From Chloroflexota bacterium (GTDB lineage Bacteria > Chloroflexota > Dehalococcoidia > Lucifugimonadales > Australimonadaceae), in NCBI GenBank assembly GCA_028875085.1, contig JAPPFU010000207.1, forward strand, positions 4,620 to 11,395: 6,776 bases of DNA. The letters are read 5' to 3'. This document shows, piece after piece, positions 1-4,823 of this stretch. The notes under the pieces were generated by a model. The model was not told the origin of the DNA. It ran no database searches and saw only the letters and a program-made list of their open reading frames with translations. The stretch's first letter is position 1. Each line of letters opens with the position of its first letter. A program made the position numbers and the translations under genes.

Positions 1-930
1 CTGCTCGCATCGCCCCCCGTCGAGAAGATTCTCCATGGCGCCGACTACGACCTGCGCGGCCTCCACCGCGATTGGGGCCTGACCGCCGCCAACATCTTCG
101 ACACCTACGTCGCCGCCCGCATCGCCGGCATCGAGCAGGTCGGCCTGAGCGCGCTGGCGTCCTCGCTGCTCGGCCTCGACCTCCCCAAGGAGGCGCGCAT
201 CCAGAAGCAAGACTGGTCGAAGCGCCCCCTCACGCAAACCGCCCTCGACTACGCCGCCGCCGACGTCGCGCATCTCGCCGAGCTCAGAGATGCCCTCGCT
301 CAGCGCCTCGCCGCGTTAGGGCGTCAGGCGTGGGCCGACGAGGAGTTCGCCCGCCTCGAGCAGGTGCGCCATCAACCGCCCGACCCCGACCGCGCTCTCT
401 TCTCCTTCAAAGAGGGTAGGGGGCTGGACGCGCGCGGCCTTGCCGTTCTCCGCTCCCTCCTTGAGATGCGCGAGGCGGAGGCGCGCCGTCTGTCGCGGCC
501 GCCTGCTTTTGTCGTCCCCAACGCGGCGCTCGGCGAACTTGCCGCCAACCCGGCCCTCGACCCCGCCGACGCCCCCTCTATGCCCCCCTCCGTTGCGCGC
601 AGGCTCGGTGAGAAGTTGCGGCGGGCAGTGAAACGCGGCCTGGCCGCCCCCGAGGTTCGCCGTCCCGCTCCCGAACTCCCTCCGCGCCCGCGCCCCTCCC
701 GCGCCGAGGCCGCCCGCATCGCGCAGCGCCTCAAGCGCTTTCGACCGTGGCGCGCGGGCGAGGCCGCCCGCCTCGCCATCGACCCCGCCCTCGTGTGGCC
801 CGCCCGGAGCCTCGAGCGCCTCTCCCGCGACCCCCAAACCCTCGCCGACGAACTCCAAACCGCCGACGTCCGCCGCTGGCAGCAACGCGAATTCTCCCCC
901 TCCCTCGCCCGAGCACTGGAAGCCGCCTAG
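1..930 (+). CDS. rnd: Ribonuclease D, C-terminal part (5'-truncated by window edge)
   Basis: This is a 3'-5' exoribonuclease of the DEDDy superfamily that trims tRNA precursor and other small RNA 3' ends in the cytoplasm. Frame 1 is open from the first base to TAG at 928-930, giving 309 residues. Exonuclease motif II is seen as HGADYDLRGL with the metal-binding Asp at residue 17. Motif III is DYAAADVAHL with Tyr84 and Asp88. Between them is the typical run IFDTYVAARIAG and GLSALASSLLG. Residues about 140-215 resemble an HRDC domain. The D17-D88 spacing of 71 matches the E. coli enzyme (about 70, from memory), which implies that roughly 68 N-terminal residues with motif I (DxE) lie before the window. 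The C-terminus is rich in Arg and Pro. The gene converges on the oxaloacetate decarboxylase gene with a 13-nt gap. The family call is firm; the substrate is inferred from the family. Confidence 0.9.
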   Translation: MLASPPVEKILHGADYDLRGLHRDWGLTAANIFDTYVAARIAGIEQVGLSALASSLLGLDLPKEARIQKQDWSKRPLTQTALDYAAADVAHLAELRDALAQRLAALGRQAWADEEFARLEQVRHQPPDPDRALFSFKEGRGLDARGLAVLRSLLEMREAEARRLSRPPAFVVPNAALGELAANPALDPADAPSMPPSVARRLGEKLRRAVKRGLAAPEVRRPAPELPPRPRPSRAEAARIAQRLKRFRPWRAGEAARLAIDPALVWPARSLERLSRDPQTLADELQTADVRRWQQREFSPSLARALEAA

Positions 931-946
931 CGCCGGCCACGCGCTA
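928..946. terminator. Inverted repeat spanning both convergent stop codons (weak bidirectional terminator candidate)
   Basis: TAGCGC (928-933) and GCGCTA (941-946) form a perfect 6-bp inverted repeat around the 7-nt loop CGGCCAC. The first arm begins with the stop codon of the RNase D gene. The other arm contains, on the opposite strand, the TAG of the oxaloacetate decarboxylase gene. There is no U-tract on either side, so intrinsic termination is only possible, not shown. Confidence 0.3.
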
Positions 947-1804
947 CCGCAGGAACTCCTCCGCCCAACGCGCGTGGTCGGCGGCGGCGGTCGCCTCCGC
1001 GAGCAACTCCGGCGTCGCCAAGCGCCCCGCGATATCTTCCGCGCTGCGCAACCCCGCTTGCGCCTCCAGCCCCTCCCGCACCGCTTGCACCATCGCCAGG
1101 AAAGCCGGATGGCCCCGGAACGCGAGGCGCACCCCCCGCTCCGCCAGCGAGGCGTCGTCCAGCGCCGCAGGCGGATTGCCCAGCACCAGCGGCAGGCCGC
1201 CCGCGGCCTCCGCCAGTGCCTCCACCTCCTCGAGCGTGGAGACGCCGACGAGGAACAGCGCGTCCACTCCGCACGACGCATAGGCGCGCACGCGCCCGAC
1301 CGCGCCCTCCAGCCCCTTGCTCCGCATCGCGTGTGTGCGCCCGACGATGACCGTCGCCGTGTCTTGGCGTCCGTCCAGCGCCGCCCGCAACTTCCCCTGC
1401 GCCTCCGCCGCGCTGATCAGGCGCTCGCCCGTCGTCCCGTAGGCCTGCGGGAGTTCGGTGTCCTCGATGGTGAGCGCCGATACGCCCGCGTCCTCCAACT
1501 CCCGCACCGTCCGCCGCGCGTTCAGCGCGTTCCCGTACCCGTGGTCCGCGTCCACTACCAGACCCAGGTCGGACGCGCGCGTGATGCGCCGCGCCGTCTC
1601 CGCCAGCTCCGTCAGCGTGATGAGTCCCACGTCCGGAACGCCGACCGCCACGGCGGACGCCACCGATCCGGCCAGCACCGCCGTCTCGAAGCCGAGCCGC
1701 TCCGCCATCCGCGCCGAGAGCGGGTCGAAGACCGACGCGGGTTGGATGCACTCGGGCTTGGCCAGTTGGGCGCGCAGACGTTCGCGCCGTTCGGTGGGCA
1801 GCAT
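944..1804 (-). CDS. Oxaloacetate decarboxylase (PEP mutase/isocitrate lyase superfamily)
   Basis: The 286-residue product resembles the Mg2+-dependent oxaloacetate decarboxylase PA4872 of Pseudomonas, which converts oxaloacetate to pyruvate and CO2 in the cytoplasm. Matching segments are ASVFDPLSARMAERLGFE (residues 23-40), AGSVAS (45-50), the metal-site motif DADHGYGNALN (85-95), LTIEDTELP (111-119), GRTHA (155-159), LGNP (208-211) and GH (231-232). His232 corresponds to the His that I recall as typical of this decarboxylase class. The KKCGH signature of true isocitrate lyases is absent. The length fits the family (about 285-290). ATG at 1804 is supported by GGAGG at 1810-1814 with a 5-nt spacer. 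The superfamily is certain. The exact substrate is inferred, because related enzymes cleave 2-methylisocitrate or act on phosphonopyruvate and are often given loose names. Confidence 0.85.
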   Translation of the reverse strand: MLPTERRERLRAQLAKPECIQPASVFDPLSARMAERLGFETAVLAGSVASAVAVGVPDVGLITLTELAETARRITRASDLGLVVDADHGYGNALNARRTVRELEDAGVSALTIEDTELPQAYGTTGERLISAAEAQGKLRAALDGRQDTATVIVGRTHAMRSKGLEGAVGRVRAYASCGVDALFLVGVSTLEEVEALAEAAGGLPLVLGNPPAALDDASLAERGVRLAFRGHPAFLAMVQAVREGLEAQAGLRSAEDIAGRLATPELLAEATAAADHARWAEEFLR

Positions 1805-1809
1805 GGAAA

Positions 1810-1814
1810 CCTCC
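1810..1814 (-). promoter_or_regulatory. Ribosome binding site of the oxaloacetate decarboxylase gene
   Basis: On the minus strand this reads GGAGG, 5 nt before ATG at 1804. It is a perfect Shine-Dalgarno core and fixes the start. It lies only 9 nt after the T-tract of the upstream terminator, so a leader arising between the two would be almost absent. Confidence 0.75.
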
Positions 1815-1823
1815 GGGCTAACG

Positions 1824-1852
1824 AAAAGCGCCCCATCCGTCAGATGGGGCGC
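1824..1852 (-). terminator. Intrinsic terminator after the small membrane protein gene
   Basis: On the minus strand, GCGCCCCATC and GATGGGGCGC form a perfect 10-bp stem (1843-1852 with 1828-1837) closed by a 5-nt loop (1838-1842). TTTT follows (1827-1824), then CGTT. It lies 21 nt beyond the TAA of the 61-residue membrane protein gene and 19 nt before the start of the oxaloacetate decarboxylase gene. It fits a Rho-independent terminator. Because no obvious promoter fits between it and the next ribosome site, it may be leaky or act as an attenuator. Confidence 0.75.
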
Positions 1853-1873
1853 CGCCGGTGCTCTTCGGGAGCC

Positions 1874-2059
1874 TTACCGGTTGATGGTGCGCGTGAGCGC
1901 GTTGGCGAGCGCGGTGGCCAACGCCAGCGCCGCTCCCGCCGCCGCCAAGGCGATCACCCCGCTCACCCAGTCGCCCTCCACGAACCGCCATATCCCCACG
2001 CCTAGGCCGGCGAACAGCGCGGCCCAGCCCAACGTTATCGTGATGCCCGTTCTCCACAT
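1874..2059 (-). CDS. Small hypothetical membrane protein, two predicted transmembrane helices
   Basis: I do not recognise this 61-residue protein. It begins MWRTG and has two hydrophobic segments, about residues 5-26 and 32-54. They are separated by a short charged turn (RFVEGDW, 25-31), and the tail is basic (TRTINR). Two helices with a tight hairpin fit an inner-membrane miniprotein. The frame is open further upstream to an ATG at 2197. I chose ATG at 2059 because GGAGGGGG (2063-2070) lies just before it, a promoter-like extended -10 lies at 2112-2120, and the extra N-terminal residues are low-complexity and would overlap the prs start. It is divergent from prs and is followed by a strong terminator, which supports a real short transcript. 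Its function is unknown. Confidence 0.7.
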   Translation of the reverse strand: MWRTGITITLGWAALFAGLGVGIWRFVEGDWVSGVIALAAAGAALALATALANALTRTINR

Positions 2060-2062
2060 AAG

Positions 2063-2070
2063 CCCCCTCC
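2063..2070 (-). promoter_or_regulatory. Strong ribosome binding site of the small membrane protein gene
   Basis: The minus strand reads GGAGGGGG here, with its GGAGG core 6 nt from ATG at 2059. This site decides for the 61-residue product over the longer open frame. Confidence 0.7.
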
Positions 2071-2078
2071 TGAAACGC

Positions 2079-2095
2079 GCGGGCGTCGGGCCCGC
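2079..2095 (-). other. Small hairpin in the leader of the membrane protein gene
   Basis: GCGGGC (2079-2084) and GCCCGC (2090-2095) form a perfect 6-bp stem with the loop GTCGG. If transcription starts near 2105, this stem lies in the leader 8 nt before the Shine-Dalgarno. It could affect mRNA stability or translation, but such short GC stems are common in DNA of this composition. Confidence 0.3.
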
Positions 2096-2111
2096 ATACG
2101 GAGCAGCGGGG

Positions 2112-2120
2112 ATGATAGCA
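2112..2120 (-). promoter_or_regulatory. Putative extended -10 promoter of the small membrane protein gene
   Basis: The minus strand reads TGCTATCAT: an extended -10 (TGn) followed by TATCAT, five of six matches to TATAAT. No convincing -35 is visible, which an extended -10 can tolerate. The predicted start is near 2105, giving a leader of about 45 nt. It stands out in otherwise GC-rich sequence. Confidence 0.45.
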
Positions 2121-2129
2121 CAGCCCCGC

Positions 2130-2157
2130 TTGCGCCTGCCCGCCCCGCTGCTAGAAT
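2130..2157 (+). promoter_or_regulatory. Putative prs promoter (extended -10)
   Basis: TGCTAGAAT at 2149-2157 combines an extended -10 with TAGAAT (five of six to consensus). TTGCGC at 2130-2135 is a partial -35 with a 16-nt spacer. The start would fall near 2164, about 30 nt before the prs ATG. It is back to back with the divergent promoter at 2112-2120, so their upstream elements overlap and a regulator bound there could affect both. Confidence 0.45.
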
Positions 2158-2186
2158 CGCCCCCGTCGCGCCACCCCTGCCCCTCC

Positions 2187-2190
2187 GGAG
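2187..2190 (+). promoter_or_regulatory. Ribosome binding site of prs
   Basis: GGAG lies 5 nt before ATG at 2196-2198. The frame is open far upstream (to 1458), but only this start has a Shine-Dalgarno, and it gives the N-terminus expected for the family. Confidence 0.7.
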
Positions 2191-2195
2191 CCGCC

Positions 2196-2741
2196 ATGCC
2201 GTTCTACGAAGAGCTGAAGGTCTTCACCGGAAACGCCAACCGCCGCCTCGCCGCCGACGTCTGCGAATACCTCCGCATCCCCCTCGGACGCATGGAGGTC
2301 TTCAAGTTCACCAACGACAACACCTTCGTCCGTATCCTCGAGAACGTCCGCCAGCGCGACGTCTTCCTCCTCCAGCCCTTCGACTACCCCGTCAACGACC
2401 ACGTCATGGAACTCCTCATTATGATCGACGCCGCGAAGCGGGCCTCCGCAGGCCGCATCACGGCCGTCATCCCGTATTTCGGCTACGGGCGCACCGACAA
2501 GAAAGACCAACCCCGCGTCCCCATCACCGCCCGCCTCGTCGCCGACCTTATCTCCACCGCCGGCGCCGACCGCGTCCTCACCGTCGACCTCCACGCAGGC
2601 CAGATCCAAGGCTTCTTCAACCTCCCCGTCGATGAACTCACCGCCATGCCCATCTACGCGCGCCACCTCATCGAGAAAGAGCTCCGCTCCCCCGTCGTCG
2701 TCGCCGTCGACATCGGCGGAACCAAGCGCGCCCGTCTCTGA
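2196..2741 (+). CDS. prs: Ribose-phosphate pyrophosphokinase, N-terminal fragment (gene broken by frameshift)
   Basis: PRPP synthetase transfers pyrophosphate from ATP to ribose 5-phosphate. PRPP feeds purine, pyrimidine, NAD, His and Trp synthesis. This 181-residue frame holds the N-terminal half: FTGNANRRLA (10-19), MEVFKFTNDNTFVRILENV (33-51), RDVFLLQPFDYPVND (54-68), the ATP-site run IPYFGYGRTDKKDQPR (92-107), and the family signature DLHAGQIQGFFNLPVD (131-146). It ends at TGA (2739-2741) straight after GGTKRARL, in the middle of the second domain. The remainder continues at 2804 in another frame. Several conserved positions look intact, so the break is either recent or an assembly error. 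The identification is certain; whether it is functional is not. A single product would be about 310-315 residues, the normal length. Confidence 0.9.
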   Translation: MPFYEELKVFTGNANRRLAADVCEYLRIPLGRMEVFKFTNDNTFVRILENVRQRDVFLLQPFDYPVNDHVMELLIMIDAAKRASAGRITAVIPYFGYGRTDKKDQPRVPITARLVADLISTAGADRVLTVDLHAGQIQGFFNLPVDELTAMPIYARHLIEKELRSPVVVAVDIGGTKRARL

Positions 2742-2803
2742 CCAGGAAACCTCCTTGGCGTTGCAAGTGCCTCGATTCCCGCGACGAGGGCGTCACCGAG
2801 CAT
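2736..2803 (+). other. Frame-breaking lesion inside prs
   Basis: Between the KRAR codons (ending 2735) and the ATG of the MNIIGDVEGR segment there are 68 nt. Bacillus-type enzymes have about 25 residues here (75 nt, from memory), so about 7 nt appear to be missing. Pieces of the expected sequence show in different frames. GAC-CAG-GAA-ACC-TCC-TTG-GCG-TTG reads as DQETSLAL in one frame, and AAG-TGC-CTC-GAT-TCC-CGC-GAC in the next reads KCLDSRD. This suggests two or more small indels rather than a single slip. Codons are less C-ended than in the flanks. I see no slippery heptamer. Confidence 0.65.
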
Positions 2804-3139
2804 ATGAACATCATCGGCGACGTCGAAGGCCGCACCGCCGTCCTCGTCGACGACGAGGTCGACACCGCGGGCTCCATGGTCGGCGCCGCCGCCGCCCTCA
2901 TCGACGGCGGCGTCGAGCGCGTCTACGCCTGTGCCACCCATGGCATCCTTTCCGGCCCCGCCCCCGAACGCCTCCGCTCCGGCCCCATCGAGGAACTCAT
3001 CGTCACCGACAGCATCGCCGTCCCTCAAGAGAAGCGGGACGGCAAGATCAAAGTCCTCTCCATCGCCGGCCTCCTCGGTGAGGCTATCCACCGCATCCAC
3101 GGCGGCCTCTCCGTCGGCGAGATGTTCGACCGCTCGTGA
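2804..3139 (+). CDS. prs: Ribose-phosphate pyrophosphokinase, C-terminal fragment
   Basis: These 111 residues are the second half of the same enzyme. MNIIGDVEGRTAVLVDDEVDTAGSM (1-25) contains the PRPP-binding loop VDDEVDTAGS. CATHGILSGPAPERL, IEELIVTDSI and KIKVLSIAGLLGEAIHRIH follow, the usual C-terminal landmarks of class I PRPP synthetases. The coordinates begin at the first ATG of the frame. The frame itself is open back past the lesion, and the true upstream residues (SRDEGVTEH) are readable before it. No good Shine-Dalgarno precedes 2804, so independent translation is unlikely. The stop TGA overlaps the GTG start of the DUF3090 gene (GTGA), which suggests translational coupling if prs is read through. 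Confidence 0.85.
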   Translation: MNIIGDVEGRTAVLVDDEVDTAGSMVGAAAALIDGGVERVYACATHGILSGPAPERLRSGPIEELIVTDSIAVPQEKRDGKIKVLSIAGLLGEAIHRIHGGLSVGEMFDRS

Positions 3140-3624
3140 CCTCCCGCGACCCGCAACTCGACCTCGGCCCCGTCCGCGAACTCCTCGCCGAATCGGTCGG
3201 CGCCCCGGGCCAGCGCTACTTCCGCCTCCGCACCGAGACCGACCAAGCCTCCGCCCAACTCTGGGTGGAGAAGGAGCAGCTCTACGAACTCGCCCTCGCC
3301 ATCAAGCAGCTGCTCAAGACCGAAGTGCGCACCGTCCCTCCGGGCCGAACCCTGAACGTCGGCGCCGACCACGAATACAAAGTCGCAAGCCTCGCCATCG
3401 GCTACGACCAAGACCAAGACCGCTACATGCTCCTCGCCAACGCCGTCGAGGACGTCGCCGTCGCCCTCTGGGCCGGACGCGCCCAACTCGACGCCTTCGC
3501 CGACCAAGCCCTCGCGGTCTGCGCGGCCGGACGCCCCCGGTGCACTCTCTGCGCCGCCCCCCTGAACGACGGCGAGCAGCACGTCTGCCCCCGCTCCAAC
3601 GGCCACCACGACCTCCCCTCCTAG
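3136..3624 (+). CDS. DUF3090 family protein (SCO1663-like) with C-terminal Cys cluster
   Basis: The 162-residue product matches the DUF3090 family, of unknown function. VGAPGQRYFRLRTE (21-34) corresponds to the conserved VG.PGQR.F.L start. LWVEKEQLYELALAIKQLL (42-60), FxVGxLxxGYDxDxDR-like sequence (YKVASLAIGYDQDQDRYML, 81-99) and a C-terminal AGRPRCTLCAAPL plus HVCPRSNGH (131-157) follow. The latter supplies C136xxC139 and C151, which could bind metal or a redox cofactor. The start is GTG at 3136, overlapping the prs stop by 4 nt. No strong Shine-Dalgarno is seen, as expected for a coupled gene. In other genomes I recall DUF3090 beside the SCO1664 family and a phosphoglycerate mutase-like gene. 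Here the SCO1664-family gene lies 1.2 kb downstream beyond ctaB. The family call is good; no role can be given. Confidence 0.82.
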   Translation: MTSRDPQLDLGPVRELLAESVGAPGQRYFRLRTETDQASAQLWVEKEQLYELALAIKQLLKTEVRTVPPGRTLNVGADHEYKVASLAIGYDQDQDRYMLLANAVEDVAVALWAGRAQLDAFADQALAVCAAGRPRCTLCAAPLNDGEQHVCPRSNGHHDLPS

Positions 3625-3651
3625 CCGCGCCCCTCTCCGTCCTCCCGCTTT

Positions 3652-3684
3652 CCAACCGTCATTCCAGTGAAAACGGGAATCTCG
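3652..3684. repeat. REP-like palindrome CATTCC...GGGAATC with GAAA loop
   Basis: Positions 3661-3680 read ATTCC-AGT-GAAA-ACG-GGAAT. They form a stem of 5 bp, one A/G mismatch and 2 bp, closed by a GAAA tetraloop. With the flanking CGTC before and CTC after, this resembles the widespread CGTCATTCCCGCGAAAGCGGGAATC family of palindromic repeats. It lies between the convergent ends of the DUF3090 gene and ctaB and could serve as an RNA 3' end or be a relic of a small mobile repeat. Only one copy is in this window. Confidence 0.5.
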
Positions 3685-3730
3685 CTTCGATTAGGGGGGT
3701 GGGGGCGGAGAGGCAGCGCAGTTGCGCAAA

Positions 3731-3752
3731 TGCCCTCTCAAGCGGCGAGGGC
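3731..3752 (-). terminator. Possible terminator hairpin at the 3' end of ctaB
   Basis: GCCCTC (3732-3737) pairs with GAGGGC (3747-3752) around a 9-nt loop that contains the ctaB stop TGA. On the minus strand the stem is followed by ATTTGCG, a poor T-tract. It is a weak candidate. Confidence 0.3.
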
Positions 3753-4628
3753 GCGGTCTACGACGAGGCCCACAAACAGGGCGGCCAGGTACAGGTTGGA
3801 GTAGCGGAACAGCCTGATGGCCCACGCGCGCGCCAGGGTGCGATACAGCATCGCCGCGAGCGCCACAAGCAGGGTGCTCAGCACGACGGCCGTGGCGAGG
3901 TACAGCATCCCGAAGAGGCCGAGGGCGGCAGGCAGCGCCGTCAGCACCAACAGCAGCACCGAGTACAGAAGGATGTGACGCCCGGTCTCCCTCTCGCCCA
4001 GAACCACCGGAAGCATGGGAATACGCACTTTCTTGTATTCCTCTTTCAGCACCAGCATCAGGGCGTATGCGTGGGGCGGGGTCCAGAAGAAAACGATGAG
4101 AAACAGGAAGACCGCCGACAGGTCTACGCCGCCGGACACCGCCGCCCAGCCAATCAGCGGTGGGAAGGCACCGGCGGCGCCCCCCACCACGATGTTCTGG
4201 TGGGTGCGCCGCTTCAGGTACACGCTGTAGGCGAGGACGTAGTACAGCCAAGCCGCCGCCGATAGCAGCGCAACCAGAGGGCTGACGAGCAGCAGCAGCG
4301 GAATAGAGAGCAGGCTGATGACGATGCTGAACACTAGCCCGCTCCTCGGGCCGACCAGCCCCATCGGAAGGGGTCGGCTGCGAGTGCGCGCCATGGCCAA
4401 GTCCAGCTCGCGATCCAGATAGCAGTTCATCGCCCCGGCTCCGCCGGCGCACAGATAGCCTCCGGCCAGCAGCGCGAACGCCAGGCTCCACGATACCGAC
4501 CCGCCCCCCGCCGCCAGCATCCCGGCGGCGGTGCTGATGAGCAACAGAAGGGCTATCCTGGGCTTGGTCAGCCTGAAGTACGCCGCCGCCGTGGGAATCA
4601 AGCGCGTGTGCGCGCCGGGCTTAGCCAC
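3738..4628 (-). CDS. ctaB: Protoheme IX farnesyltransferase (heme O synthase)
   Basis: This membrane prenyltransferase of the UbiA superfamily adds a farnesyl group to protoheme to give heme O, the precursor of heme A or the cofactor of bo-type oxidases. The 296-residue product has the aspartate motif N68CYLD72RELD76, followed by RTRSRPLP (81-88). The heme O synthase hallmark is YSVYLKRRTHQN (134-145) with IVVGGAAGAFPPLIGW. The second Asp-region counterpart is FWTPPHAYALMLVLKEEY (181-198). About eight or nine hydrophobic helices are visible, and the length is typical. The start is GTG (4626-4628): an in-frame TGA lies just upstream at 4647-4649, and AAGGA lies 11 nt before. No oxidase, ctaA or SCO assembly gene is in the window, and the gene is inverted between two + strand genes of linked families. 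It uses AGG and CTG codons more than the + genes. Confidence 0.93.
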   Translation of the reverse strand: MAKPGAHTRLIPTAAAYFRLTKPRIALLLLISTAAGMLAAGGGSVSWSLAFALLAGGYLCAGGAGAMNCYLDRELDLAMARTRSRPLPMGLVGPRSGLVFSIVISLLSIPLLLLVSPLVALLSAAAWLYYVLAYSVYLKRRTHQNIVVGGAAGAFPPLIGWAAVSGGVDLSAVFLFLIVFFWTPPHAYALMLVLKEEYKKVRIPMLPVVLGERETGRHILLYSVLLLVLTALPAALGLFGMLYLATAVVLSTLLVALAAMLYRTLARAWAIRLFRYSNLYLAALFVGLVVDRALAA

Positions 4629-4639
4629 CCGAAAGGGGG

Positions 4640-4644
4640 TCCTT
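4640..4644 (-). promoter_or_regulatory. Ribosome binding site candidate of ctaB
   Basis: The minus strand reads AAGGA, 11 nt before the GTG at 4628. The spacing is long, but together with the in-frame TGA just upstream it supports the unusual start codon. Confidence 0.4.
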
Positions 4645-4734
4645 AGTCAGACGCTCCAAAGTGAGTTCTACGCTCGGCGCCGTACGTTGCGTTCAGCCTG
4701 CAATCTTGCCCCGCCCAACTTCACCGTCTGCCCG

Positions 4735-4743
4735 AGCATACCA
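4735..4743 (-). promoter_or_regulatory. Weak ctaB promoter candidate (extended -10)
   Basis: The minus strand reads TGGTATGCT, an extended TGn followed by TATGCT (four of six to TATAAT). No good -35 is seen. The implied leader would be about 100 nt. Confidence 0.25.
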
Positions 4744-4757
4744 TAGCCGCCCCGACG

Positions 4758-4763
4758 TATAAG
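4758..4763 (+). promoter_or_regulatory. Weak promoter -10 candidate for the SCO1664-family gene
   Basis: TATAAG (five of six to TATAAT) stands about 60 nt before the ATG at 4824. No recognisable -35 or TGn extension is present. A loose inverted repeat AGGGGC/GCCCCT (4762-4767 and 4783-4788) lies just downstream. Confidence 0.25.
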
Positions 4764-4823
4764 GGGCAGGGTAGGGCGGCCAGCCCCTCGCCTCCGGCCC
4801 TCGCCGTGTATCCTCCTCCACCG

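Noticed and set aside
1458..2195. Long N-terminal extension of prs (open frame from 1458)
   Set aside because: It is antisense to two supported genes, low-complexity, and bypasses a clear ribosome site and family-like N-terminus at 2196.
2735..2741. Programmed -1 frameshift joining the two prs frames
   Set aside because: A -1 shift would join the frames without a stop, but there is no slippery heptamer or downstream structure. The joined linker (SLTRKPPWRCK) does not resemble the family, and the length deficit points to indels.
3738..4628. ctaB as a recently transferred gene because of different codon use
   Set aside because: Most of the difference (CTG, GTG, GCG) is shared with purM and the decarboxylase on the same strand and is explained by strand skew. 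Some excess of AGG codons remains but is not enough.
4762..4788. AGGGGC/GCCCCT inverted repeat as a riboswitch or leader element
   Set aside because: The 15-nt loop has no further pairing, and no known riboswitch core is recognisable.
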